This document shows, piece by piece, positions 1-11,486 of a stretch of DNA of 64,000 bases. The stretch lies in contig CM063290.1 of the NCBI GenBank assembly GCA_032173965.1, positions 7,837,501 through 7,901,500 of the forward strand. Direction: 5' to 3'. The notes under the pieces are model-generated. The model was given only the letters and a program-made list of their open reading frames with translations, made no database searches and had not been told where the DNA came from. The first letter of the stretch is position 1. The number at the start of each line of letters is the position of its first letter. This DNA is from Sitta carolinensis (Eukaryota; Chordata; Aves; Passeriformes; Sittidae). A program made the position numbers and the translations under genes.

Positions 1-593
1 ACCTCTGCACCCTTCCCACTACTGCAGACATCTCCCAACAGTTATTAATCCCACTCTGCTCCCAGCCTGAGAATACTGTCCCTCACAGACCCTTGGCACC
101 AAATTGTGACTGTGTCAAACATTTTCTCCTCCTTCATTGCTGGCCTTTCTTAAACATCTTCCATACCTCAGCATGTGACGAGGGAATTCTGACCTTCTGA
201 AAAGCCTGCTTGTGCTGCTGCTTCCTGTCACTGGTTTCCCAAGCCTGTGCTGTAACTTCCCAACTTGCTGTGGAAGGACTGCACTTGCAGCCCATCTGCA
301 CTGTTAAAAAACCTGGTAAGTGCTGAGATGAAAATGTGAGCAGTTTTCTGTAGCATGGCTCTATAGTTCTGTAACTGGTGGAAAGTATGTGTGCATTGGG
401 AGGAGCAAGATCATGAAAAGCTGGTTGGATTTTATTGCTTTGATTTAAATATAAAATGGATTCTTCTTTAAGAGCTTATTTGGTGCTTAAGAAGATTTTG
501 CAATGTTCCACTGAAGCAACACTGAAAGGGTAAACAAACAAATTACAGCAATCAGAATGCAAGGTAGGTGATCATGGGGCAAAGAAGGTCAGC

Positions 594-647
<54 letters not shown>

Positions 648-2505
648 ATAAATAAATAAACATGGATGAAATGAGGGCTTGAAAGCACATTTAAAGCCAC
701 AACCTAGGACCAAGGAGAAAGCACACAATGTTTTGATTGCATCCAATGGAAAAAAAAAACCAAACCAAAAATTCATTCTTTATCTTTCAAACTGAACTTT
801 TCCAAAGTCTGTAGATGTAAATAAGAAATTTTGTTCAAAGGGTCATCTCAAATGCTATATTGTACACAGCAGTGTGATTACAGTGAACAAGAATTAGGAG
901 ATCCTAAAACACGCTGACAGCCTCTAACGTGCCTTATTGTGCTCCAGTGCTCCAGCTCGTATGGTACAGTCAGGGGACCACACACAGCTCATAACAGTCA
1001 TAATGGAAAATTGTACGGGCTGGTCTAGCTAGGCATAATTGGATGGGCAAGAAATTGAGTTTTCCAGCCTTCAGAGTTGTTTACTTGACCTGTTTTAATT
1101 TTAGTTGAGATGGAATAATACGTTTCTCCAGGAAATAGCCAGGAGTTGTCACTTTTTAGCCTAATAAATCTCATCTTCAGGAGTGTCTCTAAGAAGTTCA
1201 CATTTCTAATGGCAAAGAATGCAAACTCTTTCGACACTATGGATTAAATCCAGAGTAGTTTTACAACTAACAGCATTTACACTGAATCAATTGAACTGCT
1301 TGAAAGTTTTATAGAAACCAACACTTTTTTTTCCACAATATCACTTGACCTGTCTCTCCCACTCTGCCAGCCTGCAATTTACTTCTTCTGACATATCCTT
1401 AATGCAAGTCCTGGTGTGCCAGTGTCACCTTGAATTATGTTTATTTTGAAAGCTTGTGGACATCCCTGTTGGCCCCCTCAGGAAAAGCACTTTCAGACAG
1501 ACTGCTGAGAATTAATATTGGACTGTGTTTACTTTGCTCCAAGTAACAGCAGCTCTTTGGGATGAAATTTGAGAAGATGCTACCAAGCCATTTTTAAAAA
1601 CAAATGGGTCTTAAGCCATGCAACTTTGTAAGCAAACATACCAGGGGCTTCAGAGCTCAGAGTAGTTATGCTTTTTTAGGCAAGTATCTGTTTATAAAAC
1701 AATGTCAATAAATAAGGAGGGTTTGCACAAGCACAGTGTCTTTTGGCTGGATTATTGTCATGGTGCATTGGATTCTGACAACACAGCTGACCTGGTAGCT
1801 CAGCTGAAACTTTTTGGCCCCATGGTTTTGGAGTGGTTGAAAAAAAGCCATAAAAAGGTGTGAAACTCAACATCCTGACATATGTGCCATGGCCCATGAG
1901 AAGAGTTGTCCCCAGAGGGCACCAGTGTTTTGGGGTTCTCCTCATTGCCAGAAAGAGTCTTTGACATCTTAGAGAATGGCACAGAGTAAATCAGCCTTAG
2001 ACTGTTCTCATTCTCATGTCTGTCATGAGAATTCATCTCAGTCTCAATTCATTTATCCAGTACGCAAAATAAGGCGGCTTTTTTTACCTTTCCAGTTCAG
2101 TATCAATCCAACTTGAGGTTCCTTAGAGTCACTGTTCCCCAGTACCATTTTCCCAGCAGCACTCTTGCAGTGGGGTTATTGGAGCTTTTGAGACTTTCAA
2201 CATTTTTTTAATTTTTTTTTTTAAATGGTCAGTTTAAGAGTAGTTTTATTTATCAAAACATGGGACTGCAGCATAAAAGAAAGATATTAGTAACTTAGGG
2301 CTTTGAAAGAAATCACCTTTGGCATAAGCCAGGAAAATAAGCCATTTTAAGGCAAACTGAAAATATTTCCAGTAATTGAATCATGCTGGAATCTCCTCCC
2401 CACTCCACTCCCCTCTGTCTGAAACACACTTGTCTGTTTGGACCCTGGTGTGTTACCAGGACACTCTGGAAGAAACTTGTCTGGTCTTCCACACTGATTT
2501 GAGTT
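1..2505. other. Non-coding stretch, no gene seen
   Basis: No reading frame here has protein character; the longest ATG frames are under 90 codons and one (minus strand, near 552-776) exists only because the poly(A) run reads as a phenylalanine string. The sequence is ordinary vertebrate unique DNA with A- and T-rich patches (for example 2203-2223). Apart from the homopolymer at 597-644 I recognise no repeat family. It could be intergenic or intronic. Confidence 0.55.
597..644. repeat. Poly(A) homopolymer, 48 bases
   Basis: An uninterrupted run of 48 A, followed by a short A-rich tail with AAAT repeats (about 649-661). No AATAAA lies just upstream and no gene-like sequence precedes it, so there is no sign that it is the tail of a retrocopied mRNA. 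Avian CR1 elements do not leave poly(A) tails. Best called a mononucleotide microsatellite; the exact length may be uncertain in any assembly. Confidence 0.9.
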
Positions 2506-2556
2506 TCTCTGACTCAGTGGAAAATTTGCCTTGACTTCATGGCAGCTGGATCAAGC
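2506..2556. repeat. Fragment of archosaur-type fold-back element
   Basis: The wording 'tttgccttgacttcatggca' followed by 'gctggatcaagc' matches the right arm of the common archosaur/turtle fold-back repeat (model: ttgccattgacttcaatgg...gctggatcaggcc). The left side, 'ctctgactcagtgg', resembles the partner arm. It is short and decayed. The assignment rests on remembered consensus wording only. Confidence 0.4.
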
Positions 2557-4610
2557 TTTCTGCAACTAAATAAAGGATCCCATTTTCCAGGCTTTTGTAT
2601 GGTGTCTCAGCACTGCAAAATCTGTTCAGGTTATTAAAAATAATTATGTCATCAAACTGATTTTTATTCCTTTTTATTTTGGCTTGAAAAATAAAACAGA
2701 AAAAAAAAGCATAAACTCATTAAGCCCTAATCTAAACCAAAAGTTTGGAGCCAAATGTCCATGTACAGTCTTTTCATTCTTTAAACAACAGTGTCCTATT
2801 AGACAGAGATAACACATAAGGGGTACAGATGACAAACAGCACATTCATAGGATCTGTATTCACTCTGAACAGAAGGGAAAAAGAAGTGTGTATTTACCAG
2901 TAATTAACATGTTAACTAGTGTTTGGTGAAATCCATAATATGATTAAAAAAATAAGAATTCTTGAATTACAGGGAAGAGCAATTACCTAAATAAAAGCAA
3001 CTGAAAAGTTGTCCAGAGGTATATAATAATAATAATAAAAAAGATCCCCTCCCCAGTGGGAAATGATTACACAGTAATCCATGCCACTTAGTCAAATATC
3101 AGAAAAGGATACCATAGACCCATAATTAGCAATGTAATAAGCAGAGCCTTGAGAAAACAAGCTGGTCCTCAAGACAATAATCTTCATTGCTAGCACCCAT
3201 CCAACAGCCTTCAACTCAAGGAGTGAAAGAGGCAGGCGAGATAATAACGGGACCTAACAGAGCCAGCAGGAAAGTTCCCCATGTGCTACTCTGAGTGGCC
3301 TTCAAGGGGGTAAAAAGAGGAGAGGTAGGAGGGGGCAAAGCAGTCCTGCCCTTCTCTCCCTAAAAAGAATGAAAAAGAAAGGAAAAGAATCCAAGTTGCT
3401 TCTGCAGAAGCTGCCTAGCGACACACAACTAATTACTACGACCGGTCCCCCTGTTAGCAGATCTTGTTATCAGTAAAAATAATAATAAAATGAGCCCGAG
3501 CAGTCTGGATATCTGCAATTACAGTGTGAATTGCATGAGAGGATTATATGAAGTGCTCTTGGTGTGGAGGGTGGGGGACCAAGGCGCTTCAACTTGAGAG
3601 CAGAAAGCAGCTGCTTTGGGGCTTTGCACCTGCTGCTCACCAGGCTGTTTTCACCTCTAGACGAAAACAGGCTTCTCTCTCCTCCTCTGTCTCCTTTCTT
3701 TTCACACAGTGCACAAACGTAAAAACAGAGAAGGATTTTTATTTAAAAAATTAAAATTAAAAAAAAAAAAAAAAGAAAGAAAAAGAAAAACAAGAAAAAA
3801 ATGAACAGAAAATGAAATTGTCTTCTTAAAGAAGTTTCTCTGAAGCAACATGAGGGGCGTCTTAGGGCAGCCAAGGGGAATCTGAAGATGGAGTGTGGGG
3901 CCAAAGAAACAGGGAAGCGGCTCCATTTTAATGCAGAGGCAGCAGACAGAGTGCGATCTGAGATTGGCAAAGTTTCAATGTAAATCCAGGGGGGCAAGGG
4001 GATGGGGCTGGGATGAGAAGAAAGGACTCTTTTACTGTTTCATGCTTCTAAGTCCTGCCGATCAGCATAAGCTCAGCTCGACATTCTGGGAATAGCAATG
4101 AGGCACACACAACAATCAAAACACCCTAAATCTGTTTGATGATTCAGACACTTCGTGCATCTGCACCGACAAAATGGGACTTCAATTAAATAACTTGCAG
4201 ATTTCCACAGAGGGGGGAAAAAGTCGGGGGAACATGAGGATTTTTAATTAGTAACTCTGAATACAAGCCGTTTTTTTAATTAGGTGTTTGCACTACCACT
4301 TTATTCTTAAAGGGAGATTTGTAAGCGCGTGGGATTGTTGTGAAAGAAGATCCTGGACAGTTTGTTCCTAACATTTTGTTGCAACCTGCATTTGCTCCTA
4401 AACAGCTTTTCTTTAGCAAAGGAAACTCAGCTACAACTCCAAGCAACTTGTTCAAATGAAGGTTGAGATTTTTTTGGGAAGTTTTAAGTGCATACACACA
4501 TCCATAAATACATATAAGTGTGTTTGTAGTGCCCAGAGTAGGTTTCAAGGCCCTGCAAGAGTTTTCTTGTGTTTCTATGTTTCAGATTACTCTCTGTGAC
4601 TAATCTAGTT
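2557..4610. other. AT-rich non-coding stretch with homeodomain-type motifs
   Basis: No gene seen. The stretch is rich in TAAT/ATTA cores, with a perfect 12-bp palindrome TTAACATGTTAA (2904-2915), AAT trinucleotide repeats (3024-3038 and about 3476-3487), and an A-rich low-complexity block. Between 3400 and 3560 and between 4120 and 4280 the text is complex and not repeat-like, which is how conserved regulatory DNA often looks. That is inference; conservation cannot be judged here. Confidence 0.5.
3742..3812. repeat. A-rich low-complexity block
   Basis: Runs of A broken by single T, G or C, including 16 A at 3759-3774 and then GAAA-type units. Reading frames across it give phenylalanine-rich strings on the minus strand, which are not real proteins. 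Confidence 0.8.
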
Positions 4611-4633
4611 AAATATATATATATAATATATAA
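4611..4633. repeat. TA dinucleotide repeat
   Basis: Short AT/TA alternation with one interruption, followed by more TATA-type text to about 4680. Simple sequence; no function implied. Confidence 0.7.
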
Positions 4634-4802
4634 CTGTACTGTAGGCATTATATACATAACTGCACTATACACAGGGTTTAAACAGAGATAGTAGAAGTTT
4701 GTCACAGAGTTGAATTAAATTCCCATATGACTTCACTGCTCTGCAGCCACCGCTTTTAGAACAAACCACTAATGATTGCAAGCTTCAGAGTCTGAAAAAT
4801 GA

Positions 4803-4870
4803 TGGGTGAAATCCCAGGCCCTTTGAAGTCATTGAGTGCTTTTCATTGCCTATTGGGGTCAGGATTCATG
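4803..4870. repeat. Fold-back (palindromic) ancient repeat
   Basis: The left arm begins 'gggtgaaatcccaggccc' and the right arm ends 'ggggtcaggattcatgc'. Read in reverse complement, the right arm gives 'atcctgaccccaata', which pairs with the left arm around the hinge 'gtcattgagtgcttttcatt'. This is the layout of the archosaur element whose model reads gtgaaatcctggccccattgaagtcaatgg and back. About 68 bp, clearly decayed. Family name not known to me. Confidence 0.6.
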
Positions 4871-5635
4871 CTCAAAATCTCTCGAGTGCGCGCTGGCATG
4901 GCATAGTGATGTACAGGTCTCACATGCACATGCACTGTGAACCTGCAAAATCTGCTGTGAAAAGGCATCTTGCCTGTGGCAGGCCATGGATTTTGGAGCC
5001 TTAGAAGACACATTTGGTCTTTTTAGTAGACAAACCACTTTGGACAATAGAATGAGGAAACTTCTGTGGTAGTTTAAAAAATTTGGCCAAAGGGGAAACT
5101 AAGGAATTAACATATTTTTGCATCTTTATCTCTCAGTTCTTGGACATATTTTTTTTTTAATTTGGTAAAACATTTACAGTGATGTGGAAGAGATTAAAAG
5201 TTGGATTTCCCAATACCCACCCAACCCTCCCCCGCCTTTTCCTAACAGGGGTACAGCAAGATCATATAAAGAGGGACCATGATCATTTATCCAAATGCAA
5301 ACAAACCTAAGTATGAGGATTTACCACAGCCTGACTTTCTTTTTTAAAAAATTTATTTCATGTGTTAATACAAAGACTATTTAGCAAAAGTAGAATGCCA
5401 GGATTTGCATATGAATAGGTACCTAAAGATCAACGAGATCAACTCATTAGGGCCTGAACATCTAAACATACGAAAGTCAAAGAGGCCAGAGCTCAAGAGC
5501 CCGGCTGCTGAGATTCCCAGTGACTAATCCAAGCAAAGCTGATAGTTTTAAACTTATTAGTATTTTTCCTGCCTTAACAAAAAAAGTCCTTTACCTGAAA
5601 TCAAAGCTCAGTCCAAAGAAAATAACCTTGTGATT
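4871..5635. other. Non-coding stretch, no gene seen
   Basis: No convincing reading frame or recognised repeat. T- and A-rich patches occur at 5149-5160 and 5340-5360. A C-rich patch at 5216-5234 is unremarkable. Confidence 0.55.
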
Positions 5636-6096
5636 GTGTCTGGGACTTAATTTCTTCCTTTGCCACAAGCTTTCTCCATGTCATTGGGCAAGTCATTTAG
5701 GTAGGGATTCGCCTGACCCAGCAGTATCTGTCTCGAAGGGAGGGATTTTAACTACCTTGTCATCCGGGCTCCCTTTACAGTCAATGTAAAAAAAAAGGCA
5801 CTTTCCAAAGGGCTGTTCATTCTTGCTGTAGTGTCTCCTCCTAAGACAGTGTCTAAATCTCTGGCTGCAGGTGCTTATCTCGTCCTCTTGCCTATGCCAA
5901 GAGTGTCTCAGAGTAGTTCAGACTGAAATGAGTATGGAGTCTGATGTGCCTCAGTTCCTCATCTGTAAAATGGGATTAAGTGATTAATGCTACCTCTGGA
6001 TCTCATGGGTGAGTTAGGAAGTGGAATATATTATAAACCACGAGATGTTCAGATATTAAAATAGTGAGAGTGATATGAGTGCCATAAAAAGATAAG
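5636..6096 (+). mobile_element. Extended MIR/CORE-SINE-type element, about 460 bp
   Basis: Three consensus blocks occur in order. The first is 'tgccacaagctttctccatg' running into 'cattgggcaagtcatttagg' (5661-5702), the MIR 'tgccac...gtgaccttgggcaagtcactta' core. The second is 'tgcctcagttcctcatctgt' plus 'aaaatggga' (5946-5976). The third is the tail 'gagatgttcagatattaaaa' with 'tgagtgccataaaaagataa' (6043-6093). Between the first two lies about 240 bp containing 'ctccctttacagtcaatg', resembling the palindromic insert I remember in turtle/crocodile MIR relatives (taactcccattgaaatcaatggg). I read this as one SINE with that insert, not two SINEs. The text after 6096 ('ggtcctgatccagtatctg') may be an adjoining fold-back piece. 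Confidence 0.65.
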
Positions 6097-6589
6097 GTCC
6101 TGATCCAGTATCTGTGGCAACCAAGGGAATCTCTCCTCTGGTCTTTTGTGGGTATTAGATCAATCAATCCCCAGTGACATTATCCATTCACTGCAGAGTA
6201 AGTGAAGGTATGGCCAGAATTTTTCCACCGGCAGAGAAGGGAGAGGGTATGGGAAAGCCCTGACCTTACTCTATGCTTGAATAGTAGGAAGAGGGAAAGC
6301 ACAAACAGGCTTTCAAAGCTGCCTACAGGATTTGGACACATCAGCTTATTAATGTTAGCGGAAATTGGGCATCCACATCTCTGGAAATTTCAGCCTCTGC
6401 ATTTACAACACAAAAAGAGCCCAACCACAGAGGAGATATTTCCCTAATCTTGGCACCACTGCAGATTTTTGTTTGCGCTTCCTGGGATTAGACCTTTAGC
6501 AAACGACAGTGCTGGGATGCTGCGGGAAGGACGCATTTACTCCTCACCCACTCCAAGGTGTAGCAGGCAGTGTCAGGGCAGCATATTCT

Positions 6590-6770
6590 CATGACTAGAT
6601 CCTGAGCCTGTCATTAAATCTATCTTTTGACCTTGGGCAAGTCACTTAACCTCAGTTTCCTCTGACTGTAAAATGTAGATAAAATATTCCCTGCCTCACG
6701 GCAGTGTTGGAAAGATTAACAGTTAGACATTGTTCTGAGAGCCTTGAATAAGAGCTGTGAGTGCATGCAG
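6590..6770 (+). mobile_element. MIR-type SINE relic
   Basis: The core 'gaccttgggcaagtcactta' at 6629-6648 is a perfect 20-base match to the MIR core as I know it. It is followed by 'cctcagtttcctctgactgt', 'aaaatgtagataaaatattcc' (broken here for length), and 'cctcacggcagtgttggaaa' plus 'gattaa', the MIR 3' block (model: cctcacagggttgttgtgaggattaa). The 5' end before 6600 is unclear. Together with the copy at 5636-6096 it makes a local pair of same-strand SINEs. Confidence 0.85.
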
Positions 6771-9657
6771 AGCACTGTTTCTATTGGATACTGCTTTCTC
6801 TTTCTACATACAGAAGGGCTGACTTTTAAACTGGCAAGAAGCCCAGGCCCGTGACTAGTGGTGTGTCCCATTTGAATGCACAATAACTACAGTTGCATGC
6901 ACAAATTGGGTATCCGTGCATGGAAACTGGACACACAGTTGTTTACAGAACAGAGGAGTTTCTCTCTCGTGCGCCCTTGGAAAACTCAAGGACTGCATTT
7001 ATTGAGTAGAAAAAGCACTGCCACCACCCGTGCAATATCAAACAGTTTCTAGGCAGCACTTTCAGCAGGTTAATAAGGTATAATATCATTCCCTCCAGAG
7101 ACTGTAAGCCGGGCACTTTATGTTGACCTGAGTTAAAATTTCACACTCTTTTTACAACTCTTGCAGACTGTCTTGGTTTAAAAGTGGCAAGTGAGACGTT
7201 TTGGAGAAGTTGAGAAGGGAAAAGATTTGCAGGTATTTTGTTTGATGTGTGTAAATCAGGACCAAAATAAATGGCATAGGTGGAGTTTACCCAGAGATAA
7301 ATTGGACTTGGCTGAGAATCTGGCACTCTTTATATACGAGCCCATAAACAAACCACAGTCAGGACAGCAGACACGTTGTGTGAAGCCTCAGGAGGGCTGC
7401 TGGGCCAGGGCAGCTCTGCTACCCTGGCTGAGGAGCCTGCTCTGGGCTGCTCTGGGTGTGCTGCAGAGCTGTGGGGATCCCAGCAGCAGCAGGCTGTGAT
7501 GGGAGGAGTGGAGGCTGCATACTCCCTCTGTGCACAGGCTGACCTCCAGGCATTTTCCAGAATCATAGCTTCAAGAAGGGAATGAAATAAGTCTCCTGAA
7601 TAATGTGGGGGTGAGAGGAGAAGAAAGAGGGAGTGAGGGCAGAGAGACACTGGCCAGGACAGCATTATCTTTTCTCACTCACAGAGCTCCTTTTGCTACA
7701 CAAGCTAAGCCTTCAAGCAGGAATATCTCACATTTCTCTATTCTCTGCTTTCCTTCTTGCTCTCACTGGAGGTATCTAGAGGAGATGGTAGCAAGGTTTT
7801 GCAAAGCTTTTCCATGCCATACAGCTTCAGGCACAACTTGCTCCAAGAGCAACCCACTCACAGGCACCTTCCCATGCCCCAGGCCTGGTCTGTGCAGTGG
7901 CCCTGTTAGCAGCAGGAGTCAATGTTCCTCTCACACCTCAGCACACTGAAAGGAGATGATATTCTGGGATGGCATCAGGCCTTGTTGCCTTATTTATGGT
8001 GGAGGAGCCTGCTGCAGGCCTCTCTTCAGAGTGGGTGAGCATCATCAGCTTAGGATGTCCCCATCACTACGGCTTATCTGCTTTAAGCAGTAATACACTA
8101 ATTTACTACTGTGGTAGGAATGATTGAAATCTTTAGACATAATGGAGGAAGTTTAATAGGGTCTACTGAGAAACCCAGGTGTTTAGATCAGCTTAAAAAT
8201 AATAACCTTCTCCCCTGCTGAGCACTTTCTTTTCACAATAAGCTCAGCTTTTATTCTTAACCATAAAGACTACCTCAGACAGGAAATTATTCACGTGATT
8301 GGTCTTTACAAGTAGCAGAGGGTTTAAACTCGGGGCTGGAGAGGTCATTAGTGGACAGCCATGTGATTAACCTTTGCTTGCCCGTTTCTTTTCACACTTT
8401 GTTAACAGCTCCCATTATTGCCCTTCTGTGTCTCAAGGAAGTAGTTTATTGACAGTATTAAAAATACATAGCTACAAATTCCAAAGAGCCTATCCTTGTG
8501 TAAAACCTCCAGTAATTTCTAGCCAGATGATATACATTGGGCAGAGCCTCTCGATTTCTGGCCAAAGAGGATTGAGAAATAAATTTTCTCATTAACACAT
8601 TTGTTTTACCCATTGCAGGACCTGTTCCTGGGCCTGTCTCAGAGAGTTTTATACAGCAAAAAAAGCTAAGGTTTAGTTAAACGGTGCCATTAGCACTTGT
8701 CTTTACATATCACAGCTTAATAGGGGTCACACCAGACACTGAGTATCTTTTAGCAGAGGTGGGCATCCGAAGGACTTTGGAACCTTGATCAAAATGATGA
8801 GGTCTTCCAGAGCTGTGGTTTGATTTTGAGATAATCCCTCTGCGACTCACTGGTCTCCAAAGGATCAACCTTGAGTTTCTGTCCCAGCCCTCAGCGCCGT
8901 GCCCTGGGCACTCTCGGCGCAGAGAGTGGCACAGTCCCTCCCTCACACACACCCAGAGGGGTCCAGCATGGGGGGATCTCTTCCCACAGCCAAAGAAACC
9001 AAATAAAAACAACACCAAGGCAAAAGCAAAACGTCATGAAAGAGGAACAGAATTTCTGTGAATGTAGCACCAAGCAGCAGCTGTTTTGCACCAGTATGGA
9101 CTTTGCGAGTGTCTTGCATAAAATTAATAGTGAAGATGGCAACAATAAAATAGTGCAGCAAAGGCTGGGGGCAGGGGAGAAGGGTGCCTCTTTTACTTAT
9201 TTATTTTGCATTGTTGTTGCAGGGTAAGTTCAAGAGGGAGGTGAAAGGGGGGAGGTGTTCAATGGGGGCCTTTCCAAAGCAAAAAGGTCTTTTGGACAGA
9301 AAGAGAGTGTCAAGGCATTTTGACAGAAAGTGGCTGAATGTGTCTTTTCTAGTTAACTTCTGTGAACTGCTGGGCATTTCCGCACACAATGGGGCACTTT
9401 CTTGGCAGCTGAGGGGCGAGGGCAGAAGTCAAAGAGGGCAAAAGAGGAAGAAAAAGAGAACATCAGTTTAGGAACACAAAACTTACAGTAGAATTTTTTT
9501 TTTTCAAAGTAGAACATGTACACTGAAGAAAGCCTCTGGGCAGGAGTAACTTCCTCAGCTGGCATTTATTTGGCAGAAAACCCAAGCCTCAGTGAATTTA
9601 ACTGCATTTCAGGAAGCATCCACCCACAACATCACTCAGCCTGCACTCGACCCAGCA
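6771..9657. other. Non-coding stretch, no gene seen
   Basis: No gene recognised. The reading frames of 102-118 codons at 7191-7665 (both strands), 7605-7949 and 8871-9227 have no recognisable domain and overlap each other on opposite strands, as chance frames do. The region 8090-8560 is complex unique text with TAAT cores, a CACGTG E-box next to an inverted CCAAT ('cacgtgattgg', 8293-8303) and no repeat signature. A small CpG-rich patch lies at 8885-8925. Confidence 0.5.
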
Positions 9658-9732
9658 GGGTGCTGAGCCCCTTCAGCTCCTCCTGAAGTTGCTCAGTGTT
9701 GTGGAGCTCAGCACCTTGCAGGGGTGAGGCTG
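9658..9732. repeat. Fold-back ancient repeat (GGTGCTGAGC type)
   Basis: The left arm has 'gggtgctgagccccttcagc' and the right arm 'gtggagctcagcaccttgca'. GGTGCTGAGC and GCTCAGCACC are exact reverse complements, and the hinge holds 'cctgaagttgctcag'. The model I remember reads ggtgctgagcacc...cccattgaagtcaatggg...ggtgctcagcaccttgcagg. Decayed, about 75 bp. Confidence 0.55.
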
Positions 9733-10562
9733 TAGCTCAGGGTGGCTGTGATGCACAGAAGAAAGCTTTGAGATGTGTCAGCGATCCTAGAGGTAGCTTA
9801 GGTGCCAGTGGCCCTGGTCTGTACATAATTTCTGACATCTAGATTAGATACTCTAATGCTGACTTAGATAGCTCTGCACTACATTACATGTTAGATATGG
9901 CCTAAGAATTCAGCACTTCTCCCCCAGTTACTCTATTTAGACTTCGGGGGTTTAAATTAAATGGGGAAAATAAAATACTTGACAGAAGTGAAAAGAAAGG
10001 ACATCTTTCGGGATTATGAAAGTTTCCATAAAGATAAACAGCAAAGAAAGCACTTTTTTTTTTAGTTTTATCTACATCTGACTATTTCTTAAGCTATAAC
10101 CCAAGCCAGACTATGTCTTCCTTTATGATAGTAATACATCAGAAGTGAGACAAGATTTGGAACTCCCTATGAAAGAATTACATGAAAATCTATTCCAAGG
10201 GAAAGGTGAGATCAATCAGAATGGTTTGTACAGGTCTGTAGAAACAGCTGAGATGGAGCAGCAAGGAATTAAAAATCTGTGCAAAAGCAGTAATGACAGG
10301 AATGTTTGAAACACTAACCTCAGAAACTGTTTGTAATTGCAGAGTGCATCCTTTCATTTATTCAGAGAGGAAAGTTCAAAGTAAGGTCCCAAGGCAAAGG
10401 CAGGTTGAAGTTTAGTTGGATCCACAGGCCCTTCTGGAATTGACCATTTATGTCTAAACTGGTCAAAAAGTAGTTTTGTAAGTCACAACTCTATTTTGTA
10501 TTTTAACTTTCCTCTCAGAAGTAAGAACTCCAGTTTAACCAAACTTAATTAACCTACAGTAC

Positions 10563-10612
10563 TCTTTAAGAGCAAAGGGGAATTGAGGCACAAGAGGCAG
10601 ATAAGGACTTAT
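10563..10612 (-). mobile_element. Possible antisense MIR core fragment
   Basis: The plus-strand text 'aaaggggaattgaggcacaa' followed by 'gaggcagataaggactta' resembles the antisense MIR core (model: ggggaaactgaggcacagagaggttaagtgacttg). Only about 50 bp is recognisable, so chance similarity is possible. Confidence 0.35.
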
Positions 10613-11313
10613 TAGGATGATTGTGCTTTTGAACTCTGTATTAGAAAGATGTATCTGTTCAGCTGCATAAGAGCATTTTATGAACAATTTACAAGAGGTG
10701 TTAGTGATGTTTTAACAGTGAAGAGCCTCAAATCAACATTTTAGTACTTTACCTGTACCTGGTTACAAACCTCTAATTAAAGCTGTGTCAGAGCTTCTAT
10801 ATATTTTCACCTTTCTGGAGTTTATCTTGAGTCTTGACTTTAAAAATTACCTGCTGGCTAAAATTTGTCATACAAGGACTTACCTAGGAGCATGTTTTAA
10901 ATAATAATAATAAAAACCCACTTTGACAGTTTTATAAGTTATTACAGTGTTTCAAAAAAAGAAATCTGTCAGTTCAGGTTTTCTTAGGACCCCCTGGAAA
11001 TGGTGCTGTCTGTTAAACAGCAGTCACTGACACTTGGGGATTGGCACTTGGGTGTTTCTAAGTGTTGGGATTGAAGCCAGGTACCTCAGCTGAGGCATGC
11101 TTCCAAAAGAAGTTATTGCAGGTGTGTTTTATTAAGTCACCACCCTGTGCATTTCTTCTGCATTTTAGGTCAGAAACTTCAAGGGCCGAGTGGCTCCAGT
11201 CCACTTGTTTTTTATTCTGACTGTAACACAAAGGCACGGTAACACTTGGACTAGGCCTTGTGCCTGTGTTTTGTGTAGAAGGTTTTGTTGGTTGGTGGTT
11301 TTCTGGGGTTGTG

Positions 11314-11331
11314 TTTTTTTTTTTTTTTTTT
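11314..11331. repeat. Poly(T) run, 18 bases
   Basis: Uninterrupted run of 18 T immediately followed by ACAG, so it superficially looks like a polypyrimidine tract plus AG acceptor. No coding text follows, and I treat it as simple sequence. Confidence 0.85.
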
Positions 11332-11434
11332 ACAGCACTAAAACCTCAAACTTGGCTGAACTTGAGATTCTTGAGAGATCTCAGCTGGAGTTGTTCTGCT
11401 GTGCACTGCTCTTTCTTCTTCCACAGTGGAGGTG

Positions 11435-11486
11435 TCAAGGTAGGAATACAGGCTCTGCTTGGCTCTGCTTTCAAGGTAGGAATGCA
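11435..11486. repeat. Local nested tandem duplication
   Basis: The 16-mer TCAAGGTAGGAATACA (11435-11450) recurs as TCAAGGTAGGAATGCA (11471-11486) with one change. Between them sits the decamer GGCTCTGCTT twice in tandem (11451-11470). The near-identity suggests a recent local duplication. Confidence 0.8.

Noticed and set aside
552..660. Poly(A) at 597-644 as the tail of a processed pseudogene
   Set aside because: No AATAAA, no gene-like text upstream and no visible target-site duplication.
7555..7600. 'agaatcatagcttcaagaag' as part of an avian CR1 3' region
   Set aside because: Only about ten bases agree with the 'tagaatcatagaat' wording; no CR1 tail repeats or body follow.
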